DNA of 64,000 nucleotides from Megalopta genalis (GCF_051020955.1 NW_027476365.1:186001-250000); one strand, 5' to 3'. Positions 1 through 14,850 are shown, counted from the first letter of the stretch. Notes: generated by a model not told the origin, from the sequence alone. Numbers and translations are program-made.

Positions 1-1208
1 GATGCTAGCTCGTTTTTTGCGTCTGCATTTGAACGTATATCCCTTATAACGCAATTATCTGAAGCTAAATCATTTGTTCCGCATGGATTTGAAGCTAAAC
101 CTTCCACATCGTATCGATTTGAAGCTAAATGATATGTATCGCATGGATTTTGAAGCTACCCCGTTTGTTTCGTCTGCATTTGAACGTATATCCCTTATAA
201 CGCAATTATCTGAAGCTAAATCATTTGTTTCGCATGGATTTGAGCTAAACCTTCTACATCGCATTGATTTGAATCTAAATCATGTGTTTTGCATGGTTTT
301 TATAATAACTCGTTTGTTTCCCCTGCATTTGAAGCTATGTCAGTTATATCGCAAGTATCTGATGCTAAATCATTTGTATCGCATGGATTTGAAGCTAAAC
401 CTTCTACATGGCATTGATTTGAAGCTAAATCATGTGTTTTGCGTGGATTTTATGCTAACTCTTTTGTTTCCCCTGCATTTGGAGCTATATCACTTATATC
501 GCAAGTATCTGAACCTAAATCATTTGTTTCGCATGGATTTGAAGCTAAGCCTTCTACTTTGCATGGATTTAAAGCTTAATGATGTGTATCGCATGGATTT
601 TGAAGCTAACTCGTTTGATTCGTCTGCATTTGCAGCTGTATCACTTATATCCCATGTGTTTGAAGCTAAATCATTTGTTTCGCATGGAATTTATGCTAAC
701 TCGTTTGTTTCCCTGCATTTGAAGCTATATCAGATATCTCACAAGTAACTGATGCCAAATCATTTGTTTCGCATGGATTTGAAGCTAAACCTTCTACATC
801 GCATTGATTTGAAGCTAAATCATGTGTTTTGCATGGATTTGATGCTAACTCGTTTGTTTCCCCCGCATTTGAAGCTATATCAGTTATATCGCAAGTATCT
901 GATGAAAAATCATTTGTTTCGCATGGATTTGAGCTAAACCTTCTACATCGCATTGATTTGAATCTAAATCATGTGTTTTGCATGGTTTTTATAATAACTC
1001 GTTTGTTTCCCCTGCATTTGAAGCTATGTCAGTTATATCGCAAGTATCTGATGCTAAATCTTTTGTATCGCATGGATTTGAAGCTAAACCTTCTACATCG
1101 CATTGATTTGAAGCTAAATCATTTGTTTCGCATGGATTTTATGCTAACTCGTTTGTTTCCCCTGCATTTGAAGCTATATCAGATATATCACAAGTAACTG
1201 ATGCCAAA

Positions 1209-1358
1209 TCATTTGTTTCGCAAGGATTTGAAGCTAAACCTTCTACATCGCATTGATTTGAAGCTAAATCATGTGTTTTGCATGGATTTTATGCTAACTC
1301 GTTTGTTTCCCCTGCATTTGAAGCTATATCAGTTATATCGCAAGTATCTGATGCTAAA
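1209..1358 (+). repeat. Archetype of the 150-bp five-monomer higher-order unit
   Basis: A clean example of the five-monomer order. Unit A (1209-1238) starts TCATTTGTTTCG. Unit B (1239-1268) starts CCTTCTACATCGCATTGA. Unit C (1269-1298) starts TCATGTGTTTTGCATGG. Unit D (1299-1328) starts TCGTTTGTTTCCCCTGC. Unit E (1329-1358) starts TCAGTTATATCGCAAGTATC. Unit A then begins again at 1359. The same order recurs through the left arm and, with altered units, through much of the right arm. Unit B is the one that creates a TGA stop in one forward frame (CAT TGA in place of CAT GGA). Confidence 0.9.
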
Positions 1359-3810
1359 TCATTTGTTTCGCATGGATTTGAAGCTAAACCTTCCACATGG
1401 TATCGATTTGAAGCTAAATGATATGAATCGCATGGATTTTGAAGCTACCCCGTTTGATTCGTCTGCATTTGCAGCTATATCACTTATATCACAAGTGTTT
1501 GAAGCTAAACCTTCTACATCGCATTGATTTGAAGCTAAATCATGTGATTCGCTTGGATTTGACGCTAAACCTTCTACATCGCATTGATTTGGAGCAGAAT
1601 CATGTGTTTCGCTGGGATTTGAAGCTATACCTTCTACATCGCTTTGATTTGAAGCTAAATCATGTGTTTTGCATGGATTTGATGCTAACTCGTTTGATTC
1701 CTCCTCATTTGAAGCTATTTCAGTTATATCGCAAGTATCTGATGCTAAATCATTTGTATCGCACGGATTTGAAGCTAAACCTTCTACATCGCATTGATTT
1801 GAAGCTAAATCATGTGTTTTGCGTGGATTTTATGCTAACCCGTTTGTTTCCACTGCATTTGAAGCTATGTCAGTTATATCGCAAGTATCTGTTGCTAAAT
1901 AATTTGTTTCGCATGGATTTGAAGCTAAACCTTCTACATCGCATTGATTTGAAGCTAAATCATGTGTTTTGCATGGATTTTATGCTAACTCGTTTGTTTC
2001 CCCTGCATTTGAAGCTATATCAGTTATATCGCAAGTATCTGATGCTAAATCATTTGTTTCGCATGGATTTGAGATAAACCTTCTACATCGCATTGATTTG
2101 AATCTAAATCATGTGTTTTGCATGGTTTTTATAATAACTCGTTTGTTTCCCCTGCATTTGAAGCTATGTCAGTTATATCGCAAGTATCTGAAGCTAAATC
2201 ATTTGTATCGCATGGATTTGAAGCTAAACCTTCTACATCGCATTGTTTTGAAGCTAAATCATGTGTTTTGCGTGGATTTTATGCTAACTCTTTTGTTTCC
2301 CCTGCATTTGGAGCTATATCACTTATATCGCAAGTATCTGAACCTATATCATTTGTTTCGCATGGATTTGAAGCTAAGCCTTCTACTTTGCATGGATTTA
2401 AAGCTAAATGATGTGTTTTGCATGGATTTGATGCTAACTCGTTTGATTCCTCCGCATTTGAAGCTATTTCAGTTTTATCGCAAGTATCTGATGCTAAATC
2501 ATGTGTTTCGCTTGGATTTGAAGATAAACCTTTTACATCGCATTGATTTGCAGCTAAATCATGTGTTTTGCATGGATTTGATGCTAACTCGTTTGTTTCC
2601 CCCGCATTTGAAGCTATATCAGTTATATCGCAAGTATCTGATGCTAAATCATTTGTTTCGTATGGATTTGAGCTAAACCTTCTACATCGCATTGATTTGA
2701 ATCTAAATCATGTGTTTTGCGTGGTTTTTATAATAACTCGATTGTTTCCCTGCATTTGAAGCTATGTCAGTTATATCGCAAGTAACTGATGCTAAATCAT
2801 TTGTATCGCATGGATTTGAAGCTAAACCTTCTACATCGCATTGATTTGAAGCTAAATCAGGTGTTTTGCCTGGATTTTATGCTAACTCTTTTGTTTCCCC
2901 TGCATTTGGAGCTATATCACTTATATCGCAAGTATCTGAACCTAAATCATTTGATTCGCATGGATTAGAAGCTAAGCCTTCTACTTCGCATTGATTTGAA
3001 TTAAAATCATGTGTTTACGCTTGGATTTCAAGCTAACTCATTTGTTTCTCATGCATTTCAAGCTATATCACTTATATCGCAAGTATCTGAACCTAAATCA
3101 TTTGTTTCGCATGGATTTGAAGCTAAGCCTTCTACATAGCATTGATTTGAAGCTCATTCATGTGTTTTGCATGGATTTGAAGCTAACTCGTTTGTTTCCC
3201 CTGCATTTGAAGCTATGTCACTTATATCGCAAGTAACTGATGCTAAATCACTTGATTCGCATGGATTGAAGCTAAACCTTCTACATCGCATTGATTTCAA
3301 GCTAAATCATGTGTTTTGCATGGATTTTATGCTAACTCGTTTGTTTCCCCTGCATTTGAAGCTATATCAGTTATATCGCAAGTATCTGATGCTAAATCAT
3401 TTGTTTCGCATGGATATGAAGCTAAACCTTCCACATGGTATCGATTTGAAGCTAAATGATATGAATCGCATGGATTTTGAAGCTACCCCGTTTGATTCGT
3501 CTGCATTTGCAGCTATATCACTTATATCACAAGTGTTTGAAGCTAAACCTTCTACATCGCATTGATTTGAAGCTAAATCATGTGATTCGCTTGGATTTGA
3601 CGCTAAACCTTCTACATCGCATTGATTTGGAGCAGAATCATGTGTTTCGCTGGGATTTGAAGCTATACCTTCTACATCGCTTTGATTTGAAGCTAAATCA
3701 TGTGTTTTGCATGGATTTGATGCTAACTCTATTGTTTCCCCTGCATTTGGAGCTATATCACTTATATCGCAAGTATCTGAACCTAAATCATTTGTTTCGC
3801 ATGGATTTGA

Positions 3811-4112
3811 AGCTAAGCATTCTACTTTGCATGGATTTAAAGCTAAATGATGTGTATCGCATGGATTTTGAAGCTAACTCGTTTGATTCGTCTGCATTTG
3901 CAGCTGTATCACTTTTATCCCATGTGTTTGAAGCTAAATCATTTGTTTCGCATGGATTTTATGCTAAGCATTCTACTTTGCATGGATTTAAAGCTAAATG
4001 ATGTGTATCGCATGGATTTTGAAGCTAACTCGTTTGATTCGTCTGCATTTGCAGCTGTATCACTTTTATCCCATGTGTTTGAAGCTAAATCATTTGTTTC
4101 GCATGGATTTTA
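3811..4112 (+). repeat. Tandem duplication of a 151-bp block
   Basis: The motif AAGCATTCTACTTTGC occurs at about 3815 and again 151 bp later, and the following five units match between copies, including the distinctive TTTTATCCCATGTGTTTG. The copy length is 151 and not 150 because one unit carries the extra T of the 31-bp variant. This is a local five-monomer duplication. Each copy restarts the reading phase, so it also illustrates why open frames here are unstable. Confidence 0.8.
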
Positions 4113-7100
4113 TGCTAACTCGTTTGTTTCCCCTGCATTTGAAGCTATATCAGATATATCACAAGTAACTGATGCCAAATCATTTGTTTCGCAAGGATTT
4201 GAAGCTAAACCTTCTACATCGCATTGATTTGAAGCTAAATCATGTGTTTTGCATGGATTTTATGCTAACTCGTTTGTTTCCCCTGCATTTGAAGCTATAT
4301 CAGTTATATCGCAAGTATCTGATGCTAAATCATTTGTTTCGCATGGATTTGAAGCTAAACCTTCCACATGGTATCGATTTGAAGCTAAATGATATGAATC
4401 GCATGGATTTTGAAGCTACCCCGTTTGATTCGTCTGCATTTGCAGCTATATCACTTATATCACAAGTGTTTGAAGCTAAACCTTCTACATCGCATTGATT
4501 TGAAGCTAAATCATGTGATTCGCTTGGATTTGACGCTAAACCTTCTACATCGCATTGATTTGGAGCAGAATCATGTGTTTCGCTGGGATTGAAGCTATAC
4601 CTTCTACATCGCTTTGATTTGAAGCTAAATCATGTGTTTTGCATGGATTTGATGCTAACTCGTTTGATTCCTCCTCATTTGAAGCTATTTCAGTTATATC
4701 GCAAGTATCTGATGCTAAATCATTTGTATCGCATGGATTTGAAGCTAAACCTTCTACATCGCATTGATTTGAAGCTAAATCATGTGTTTTGCGTGGATTT
4801 TATGCTAACCCGTTTGTTTCCACTGCATTTGAAGCTATGTCAGTTATATCGCAAGTATCTGTTGCTAAATAATTTGTTTCACATGGATTTGAAGCTAAAC
4901 CTTCTACATCGTATCGATTTGAAGATAAATGATATATATCGCATGGATTTTGAAGCTACCCCGTTTGATTCGTCTGAATTTGCAGTTATATCACTTATAT
5001 CGCAAGTATCTGAAGCTAAATCATTTCTTATGCCATGGATTTGAAGCTAAACCTTCTACATCGCATTGATTTGAAGCTAAATCATGTGTTTTGCGTGGAT
5101 TTTATGCTAACTCTTTTGTTTCCCCTGCATTTGGAGCTATATCACTTATATCACAAGTATCTGAACCTAAATCATTTGATTCGCATGGATTAGAAGCTAA
5201 GCCTTCTACTTCGCATTGATTTGTAGCTAAATCATGTGTATCGCATGGATTTTGAAGCTAATTCTTTTGTGTTCCCTACATTTGAAGCTATATCACTTAT
5301 ATCGCAAGTATCTGAACCTAAATCATTTGTTTCGCATGGATTTGAAGCAACACCTTCTACATCGCATTGATTTGCAGCTAAATCATGTTTATCGCATGGA
5401 TTTGAAGCTAACTCGTTTGTTTCGCATGCAGATGAAGCAATATCACATATATCGCAATTATCTGAAGCTAAATCATTAGTTTCGCATGGATTTGAAGCAA
5501 AACCTTCTACATCGCATTGATTTGCTGTTAAATCATGTGTTTTGCATGGATTTGAAGCTAACTCGTTTGTTCCCTTGCATTTGCAGCTATATCACTTATA
5601 TCGCAAGTATCTGATGCTAAATCATTTGTTTCGCATGGATTTTGAAGCTAACTCGTTAGTTACGCCTCCATTTGAAGCAATATCAATATATCGCTAGTAT
5701 CTGAACCTAAATCATTTGTTTCGCATGGATTTGAAGCTAAACCTTGTACATCGCATTGATTTGAAGCTAAATCATGTGTGTCGCATGGAGTTGATGCTAG
5801 CTCGTTTGTTTCGTCTGCATTTGAACGTATATCGCTAATAACGCAATTATCTGAAGCTAAATCATTTGTTCCGCATGGATTTGGAGCTAAACCTTCTACA
5901 TCGCATTGATTTCAAGCTAAATCATGTGTTTTGCATGGATTTTATGCTAACTCGTTTGTTTCCCCTGCATTTGAAGCTATATCAGTTATATCGCAAGTAT
6001 CTGATGCTAAATCATTTGTTTCGCATGGATTTGAAGCTAAACCTTCCACATCGTATCGATTTGAAGCTAAATGATATGTATCGCATGGATTTGAAGCTAC
6101 CCCGTTTGATTGGTCTGCATTTGCAGCTATATCACTTATATCACAAGTGTTCGAAGCTAAATCATTTGTTTCGCATGGATTTGAAGCTAAACCTTCTACA
6201 TCGCATTGATTTGAAGCTAAATCATGTGATTCGCTTGGATTTGAAGCTACACATTCTACATAGAATTGATTTGGTGCTGAATCATGTGTTTCGCTGGGAT
6301 TTGAAGCTATACCTTCTACATCGCTTTGATTTGACGCTAAATCATGTGTTTTGCTTGGATTTGATGCTAACTCGTTTGATTCCTCTGCATTTGAAGCTAT
6401 TTCAGTTTTATCGCAAGTATCTGATGCTAAATCATGTGTTTCGCTTGGATTTGAAGCTAAACCATTTACATCGCATTGATTTGTAGCTAAATCATGTGTT
6501 TTGCATGGATTTGATGCTAACTCGTTTGTTTCCCCCGCATTTGAAGCTATTTCAGTTATATCGCAAGTATCTGATGCTAAATCATTTGTTTCGCATGGAT
6601 TTGAAGCTAAACCTTCTACATCGCATTGATTTCAAGCTAAATCATGTGTTTTGCATGGATTTTATGCTAACTCGTTTGTTTCCCCTGCATTTGAAGCTAT
6701 ATCAGTTATATCGCAAGTATCTGATGCTAAATCATTTGTTTCGCATGGATTTGAAGCTAAACCTTCTACATCGTATCGATTTGAAGATAAATGATATGTA
6801 TCGCATGGATTTTGAAGCTACCCCGTTTGATTCGTCTGAATTTGCAGTTATATCACTTATATCGCAAGTATCTGAAGCTAAATCATTTGTATGCCATGGA
6901 TTTGAAGCAAAACCTTCTACATCGCATTGATTTGAAGCTAAATCATGTGTTTTGCGTGGATTTTATGCTAACTCTTTTGTTTCCCCTGCATTTGGAGCTA
7001 TATCACTTATATCACAAGTATCTGAACCTAAATCATTTGTTTCGCATGGATTTGAAGCAAAACCTTCTACATCGCATTGATTTGCAGCTAAATCATGTGT

Positions 7101-9479
7101 ATCGCATGGATTTGAAGCTAACTCGTTTGTTTCGCATGCAGATGAAGCAATATCACATATATCGCAATTATCTGAAGCTAAATCATTGGTTTCGCATGGA
7201 TTTGAAGCGAAACCTTCGACATCGCATTGATTTGCTGTTAAATCATGCGTTTTGCATGGATTTGAATCTAACTCGTTTGTTTCCCTTGCATTTGAAGCTA
7301 TATCACTTATATCGCAATTATGTGGAGCTAAATCATTAGTTTCGCATGGATTTGAAGCAAAACCTTCTACATCGCATTGATTTGCTGTTAAATCATGTGT
7401 TTTGCATGGATTTGAAGCTAACTCGTTTGTTCCCCTTGCATTTGCAGCTATATCACTTATATCGCAAGTATCTGATGCTAAATCATTTGTTTCGCATGGA
7501 TTTTGAAGCTAACTCGTTAGTTACGCCTCCATTTGAAGCAATATCAATATATCGCTAGTATCTGAACCTAAATCATTTGTTTCGCATGGATTTGAAGCTA
7601 AACCTTGTACATCGCATTGATTTGAAGCTAAATCATGTGTGTCGCATGGAGTTGATGCTAGCTCGTTTGTTTCGTCTGCATTTGAACGTATATCGCTAAT
7701 AACGCAATTATCTGAAGCTAAATCATTTGTTCCGCATGGATTTGGAGCTAAACCTTCTACATCGCATTGATTTCAAGCTAAATCATGTGTTTTGCATGGA
7801 TTTTATGCTAACTCGTTTGTTTCCCCCGCATTTGAAGCTATTTCAGTTATATCGCAAGTATCTGATGCTAAATCATTTGTTTCGCATGGATTTGAAGCAA
7901 AACCTTCTACATCGCATTGATTTCAAGCTAAATCATGTGTTTTGCATGGATTTTATGCTAACTCGTTTGTTTCCCCTGCATTTGAAGCTATATCAGTTAT
8001 ACCGCAAGTATCTGATGCTAAATCATTTGTTTCGCATGGATTTGAAGCTAAACCTTCCACATCGTATCGATTTGAAGCTAAATGATATGTATCGCATGGA
8101 TTTTGAAGCTACTCCGTTTGATTGGTCTGCATTTGCAGCTATATCACTTATATCACAAGTGTTTGAAGCTAAATCATTGTTTCGCATGGATTTGAAACTA
8201 AACCTTCTACATCGCATTGATTTGAAGCTAAATCATGTGATTCGCTTGGATTTGAAGCTACACATTCTACATCGCATTGATTTGGAGCTGAATCATGTGT
8301 TTCGCTGGGATTTGAAGCTATACCTTCTACATCGCTTTGATTTGAAGCTAAATCATGTGTTTTGCTTGGATTTGATGCTAACTCGTTTGATTCCTCTGCA
8401 TTTGAAGCTATTTCAGTTTTATCGCAAGTATCTGATGCTAAATCATGTGTTTCGCTTGGATTTGAAGCTAAACCATTTACATCGCATTGATTTGTAGCTA
8501 AATCATGTGTTTTGCATGGATTTGATGCTAACTCGTTTTTTCCCCCGCATTTGAAGCTACATCAGTTATATCGCAAGTATCTGATGCTAAATCATGTGTT
8601 TCGCATGGATTTGAAGCTAACTCGTTAGTTACGCCTCCATTTGAAGCAATATCAATATATCGCTAGTATCTGAACCTAAATCATTTGTTTCGCATGGATT
8701 TTATGCTAACTCGTTTGTTTCCCCTGCATTTGAAGCTATATAAGATATATCACAAGTAACTGATGCTAAATCATTTGTTTCGCATGGATTTGAAGCTAAA
8801 CCTTCTACATCGCATTGATTTGAAGCTAAATCATGTGTTTTGCATGGATTTGAAGCTAACTCGTTTGTTTCCCCTGCATTTGAAGCTATGTCACTTATAT
8901 CGCAAGTAACTGATGCTAAATCACTTGATTCGCATGGATTTGAAGCTAAACCTTCTACATCGCATTGATTTCAAGCTAAATCATGTGTTTTGCATGGATT
9001 TTATGCTAACTCGTTTGTTTCCCCTGCATTTGAAGCTATATCATTTATATCGCAAGTATCTGATGCTAAATCATTTGTTTCGCATGGATTTGAAGCTAAA
9101 CCTTCCACATGGTATCGATTTGAAGCTAAATGATATGAATCGCATGGATTTTGAAGCTACCCCGTTTGATTCGTCTGCATTTGCAGCTATATCACTTATA
9201 TCACAAGTGTTTGAAGCTAAACCTTCTACATCGCATTGATTTGAAGCTAAATCATGTGATTCGCTTGGATTTGAAGCTAAACCTTCTACATCGCATTGAT
9301 TTGGAGCAGAATCATGTGTTTCGCTGGGATTTGAAGCTATACCTTCTACATCGCTTTGATTTGAAGCTAAATCATGTGTTTTGCATGGATTTGATGCTAA
9401 CTCGTTTGATTCCTCCTCATTTGAAGCTATTTCAGTTATATCGCAAGTATCTGATGCTAAATCATTTGTATCGCATGGA

Positions 9480-11190
9480 TTTGAAGCTAAACCTTCTACA
9501 TCGCATTGATTTGAAGCTAAATCATGTGTTTTGCATGGATTTTATGCTAACTCGTTTGTTTCCCCTGCATTTGAAGCTATATCAGTTATATCGCAAGTAT
9601 CTGATGCTAAATCATTTGTTTCGCATGGATTTGACGCTAAACCGTCAACATCGCATTAATTTGTAGCAAAATCATGTGTTTTGCATGGATTTTATGCTAA
9701 CCCGTTTGTTTCCACTGCATTTGAAGCTATGTCAGTTATATCGCAAGTATCTGTTGCTAAATAATTTGTTTCACATGGATTTGAAGCTAAACCTTCTACA
9801 TCGTATCGATTTGAAGATAAATGATATGTATCGCATGGATTTTGAAGCTACCCCGTTTGATTCGTCTGCATTTGCAGTTATATCACTTATATCGCAAGTA
9901 TCTGAAGCTAAATCATTTGTATGCCATGGATTTGAAGCTAAACCTTCTACATCGCATTGATTTGAAGCTAAATCATGTGTTTTGCGTGGATTTTATGCTA
10001 ACTCTTTTGTTTCCCCTGCATTTGGAGCTATATCACTTATATCACAAGTATCTGAACCTAAATCATTTGATTCGCATGGATTAGAAGCTAAGCCTTCTAC
10101 TTCGCATTGATTTGTAGCTAAATCATGTGTATCGCATGGATTTTGAAGCTAATTCTTTTGTGTTCCCTACATTTGAAGCTATATCACTTATATCGCAAGT
10201 ATCTGAACCTAAATCATTTGTTTCGCATGGATTTGAAGCAAAACCTTCTACATCGCATTGATTTGCAGCTAAATCATGTGTATCGCATGGATTTGAAGCT
10301 AACTCGTTTGTTTCGCATGCAGATGAAGCAATATCACATATATCGCAATTATCTGAAGCTAAATCATTGGTTTCGCATGGATTTGAAGCGAAACCTTCGA
10401 CATCGCATTGATTTGCTGTTAAATCATGCGTTTTGCATGGATTTGAATCTAACTCGTTTGTTTCCCTTGCATTTGAAGCTATATCACTTATATCGCAATT
10501 ATGTGGAGCTAAATCATTAGTTTCGCATGGATTTGAAGCAAAACCTTCTACATCGCATTGATTTGCTGTTAAATCATGTGTTTTGCATGGATTTGAAGCT
10601 AACTCGTTTGTTCCCCTTGCATTTGCAGCTATATCACTTATATCGCAAGTATCTGATGCTAAATCATTTGTTTCGCATGGATTTTGAAGCTAACTCGTTA
10701 GTTACGCCTCCATTTGAAGCAATATCAATATATCGCTAGTATCTGAACCTAAATCATTTGTTTCGCATGGATTTGAAGCTAAACCTTGTACATCGCATTG
10801 ATTTGAAGCTAAATCATGTGTGTCGCATGGAGTTGATGCTAGCTCGTTTGTTTCGTCTGCATTTGAACTTATATCGCTAATAACGCAATTATCTGAAGCT
10901 AAATCATTTGTTCCGCATGGATTTGGAGCTAAACCTTCTACATCGCATTGATTTCAAGCTAAATCATGTGTTTTGCATGGATTTTATGCTAACTCGTTTG
11001 TTTCCCCTGCATTTGAAGCTATATCAGTTATATCGCAAGTATCTGATGCTAAATCATTTGTTTCGCATGGATTTGAAGCTAAACCTTCCACATCGTATCG
11101 ATTTGAAGCTAAATGATATGTATCGCATGGATTTTGAAGCTACCCCGTTTGATTGGTCTGCATTTGCAGCTATATCACTTATATCACAAG
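9480..11190 (+). repeat. Large duplicated block, copy 1 (partner at about 13289-14850)
   Basis: From about 9480 the sequence matches a block 3809 bp downstream almost base for base. Shared private variants include CGTCAACATCGCATTAATTT (9643 and 13452) and TTCTTTTGTGTTCCCTACAT (10150 and 13959). After about 10380 the offset drops to 3659 because this copy has one additional 150-bp five-mer (about 10380-10530) that the downstream copy lacks. Homology fades near 11190 (TTGGTCTGC against TTGGTCTTC near 14815). This is segmental duplication within the array followed by gain or loss of one five-mer. Confidence 0.75.
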
Positions 11191-11699
11191 TGTTCGAAGC
11201 TAAATCATTTGTTTCGCATGGATTTGAAGCTAAACCTTCTACATCGCATTGATTTGAAGCTAAATCATGTGATTCGCTTGGATTTGAAGCTACACATTCT
11301 ACATAGAATTGATTTGGTGCTGAATCATGTGTTTCGCTGGATTTGAAGCTATACCTTCTACATCGCTTTGATTTGAAGCTAAATCATGTGTTTTGCATGG
11401 ATTTGATGCTAACTCGTTTGTTTCCCCGCATTTGAAGCTATTTCAGTTATATCGCAAGTATCTGATGCTAAATCATTTGTTTCGCATGGATTTGAAGCTA
11501 AACCTTCTACATCGCATTGATTTGAAGCTAAATCATGTGTTTTGCGTGGATTTTATGCTAACTCTTTTGTTTCCCCTGCATTTGGAGCTATATCACTTAT
11601 ATCGCAAGTATCTGAACCTAAATCATTTGTTTCGCATGGATTTGAAGCTAAGCCTTCTACTTTGCATGGATTTAAAGCTAAATCATGTGATTCGCTTGG

Positions 11700-12690
11700 A
11701 TTTGAAGCAAACCATTTACATCGCATTGATTTGTAGCTAAATCATGTGTTTTGCATGGATTTGATGCTAACTCGTTTTTTCCCCCGCATTTGAAGCTACA
11801 TCAGTTATATCGCAAGTATCTGATGCTAAATCATGTGTTTCGCATGGATTTGAAGCTAACTCGTTAGTTACGCCTCCATTTGAAGCAATATCAATATATC
11901 GCTAGTATCTGAACCTAAATCATTTGTTTCGCATGGATTTTATGCTAACTCGTTTGTTTCCCCTGCATTTGAAGCTATATAAGATATATCACAAGTAACT
12001 GATGCTAAATCATTTGTTTCGCATGGATTTGAAGCTAAACCTTCTAAATCGCATTGATTTGAAGCTAAATCATGTGTTTCGCATGGATTTGAAGCTAACT
12101 CGTTAGTTACGCCACCATTTGAAGCAATATCAATATATCGCTAGTATCTGAACCTAAATCATTTGTTTCGCATGGATTTGAAGGTAAACTTTCTACATCG
12201 CATTGATTTGAAGCTAAATCATGTGCGTCGCATGGAGTTGATACTAGCTCGTTTGTTTCGTCTGCATTTGAACGTATATCGCTTATAACGCAATTATCTG
12301 AAGCTAAATCATTTGTTCCGCATGGATTTGAAGCTAAACCTTCTACATCGCATTGATTTCAAGCTAAATCATGTGTTTTGCATGGATTTTATGCTAACTC
12401 GTTTGTTTCCCCTGCATTTGAAGCTATATCAGTTATATCGCAAGTATCTGATGCTAAATCATTTGTTTCGCATGGATTTGAAGCTAAACCTTCCACATCG
12501 TATCGATTTGAAGCTAAATGATATGTATCGCATGGATTTTGAAGCTACTCCGTTTGATTCGTCTGCATTTGCAGCTATATCACTTATATCACAAGTGTTT
12601 GAAGCTAAATCATTTGTTTCGCATGGATTTGAAGCTAAACCTTCTACATCGCATTGATTTGAAGCTAAATCATGTGATTCGCTTGGATTT
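11700..12690 (+). repeat. Duplicated block, copy 1 (partner 3242 bp downstream)
   Basis: This stretch recurs at about 14940-15930, offset 3242 bp. Shared variants include TCGTTAGTTACGCC, GTGCGTCGCATGGAGTTGAT and GAAGGTAAACTTTCTACATC. A third, shorter relative begins near 8520, where the private TTTCCCCCGCATTTGAAGC variant also occurs. The pairs at offsets 3809, 3659 and 3242 bp show that the left arm evolved by duplication of multi-kilobase pieces as well as by single-monomer turnover. Confidence 0.7.
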
Positions 12691-13288
12691 GACGCTAAAC
12701 CTTCTACATCGCATTGATTTGGAGCAGAATCATGTGTTTCGCTGGGATTTGAAGCTATACCTTCTACATCGCTTTGATTTGAAGCTAAATCATGTGTTTT
12801 GCATGGATTTGATGCTAACTCGTTTGATTCCTCCTCATTTGAAGCTATTTCAGTTATATCGCAAGTATCTGATGCTAAATCATTTGTATCGCATGGATTT
12901 GAAGCTAAACCTTCTACATCGCATTGATTTGAAGCTAAATCATGTGTTTTGCGTGGATTTTATGCTAACTCTTTTGTTTCCCCTGCATTTGGAGCTATAT
13001 CACTTATATCGCAAGTATCTGAACCTAAATCATTTGTTTCGCATGGATTTGAAGCTAAGCCTTCTACTTTGCATGGATTTAAAGCTAAATGATGTGTATC
13101 GCATGGATTTTGAAGCTAACTCGTTTGATTCGTCTGCATTTGCAGCTGTATCACTTTTATCCCATGTGTTTGAAGCTAAATCATTTGTTTCGCATGGATT
13201 TTATGCTAACTCGTTTGTTTCCCCTGCATTTGAAGCTATATCAGATATATCACAAGTAACTGATGCCAAATCATTTGTTTCGCAAGGA

Positions 13289-14850
13289 TTTGAAGCTAAA
13301 CCTTCTACATCGCATTGATTTGAAGCTAAATCATGTGTTTTGCATGGATTTTATGCTAACTCGTTTGTTTCCCCTGCATTTGAAGCTATATCAGTTATAT
13401 CGCAAGTATCTGATGCTAAATCATTTGTTTCGCATGGATTTGACGCTAAACCGTCAACATCGCATTAATTTGTAGCAAAATCATGTGTTTTGCATGGATT
13501 TTATGCTAACCCGTTTGTTTCCACTGCATTTGAAGCTATGTCAGTTATATCGCAAGTATCTGTTGCTAAATAATTTGTTTCACATGGATTTGAAGCTAAA
13601 CCTTCTACATCGTATCGATTTGAAGATAAATGATATGTATCGCATGGATTTTGAAGCTACCCCGTTTGATTCGTCTGCATTTGCAGTTATATCACTTATA
13701 TCGCAAGTATCTGAAGCTAAATCATTTGTATGCCATGGATTTGAAGCTAAACCTTCTACATCGCATTGATTTGAAGCTAAATCATGTGTTTTGCGTGGAT
13801 TTTATGCTAACTCTTTTGTTTCCCCTGCATTTGGAGCTATATCACTTATATCACAAGTATCTGAACCTAAATCATTTGATTCGCATGGATTAGAAGCTAA
13901 GCCTTCTACTTCGCATTGATTTGTAGCTAAATCATGTGTATCGCATGGATTTTGAAGCTAATTCTTTTGTGTTCCCTACATTTGAAGCTATATCACTTAT
14001 ATCGCAAGTATCTGAACCTAAATCATTTGTTTCGCATGGATTTGAAGCAAAACCTTCTACATCGCATTGATTTGCAGCTAAATCATGTGTATCGCATGGA
14101 TTTGAAGCTAACTCGTTTGTTTCGCATGCAGATGAAGCAATATCACATATATCGCAATTATCTGAAGCTAAATCATTGGTTTCGCATGGATTTGAAGCAA
14201 AACCTTCTACATCGCATTGATTTGCTGTTAAATCATGTGTTTTGCATGGATTTGAAGCTAACTCGTTTGTTCCCCTTGCATTTGCAGCTATATCACTTAT
14301 ATCGCAAGTATCTGATGCTAAATCATTTGTTTCGCATGGATTTTGAAGCTAACTCGTTAGTTACGCCTCCATTTGAAGCAATATCAATATATCGCTAGTA
14401 TCTGAACCTAAATCATTTGTTTCGCATGGATTTGAAGCTAAACCTTGTACATCGCATTGATTTGAAGCTAAATCATGTGTGTCGCATGGAGTTGATGCTA
14501 GCTCGTTTGTTTCGTCTGCATTTGAACGTATATCGCTAATAACGCAATTATCTGAAGCTAAATCATTTGTTCCGCATGGATTTGGAGCTAAACCTTCTAC
14601 ATCGCATTGATTTCAAGCTAAATCATGTGTTTTGCATGGATTTTATGCTAACTCGTTTGTTTCCCCTGCATTTGAAGCTATATCAGTTATATCGCAAGTA
14701 TCTGATGCTAAATCATTTGTTTCGCATGGATTTGAAACTAAACCTTCCACATCGTATCGATTTGAAGCTAAATGATATGTATCGCATGGATTTTGAAGCT
14801 ACCCCGTTTGATTGGTCTTCATTTGCAGCTATATCACTTATATCGCAAGT
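13289..14850 (+). repeat. Large duplicated block, copy 2 (partner at about 9480-11190)
   Basis: Downstream partner of the block at 9480-11190, offset 3809 bp and then 3659 bp after loss of one 150-bp five-mer near 14190. It shares the rare variants CGTCAACATCGCATTAATTT and TTGTTCCGCATGGATTTGG. A more diverged third relative of its beginning lies near 16294 (same CGTCAACATCGCATTAATTT motif). Confidence 0.75.
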
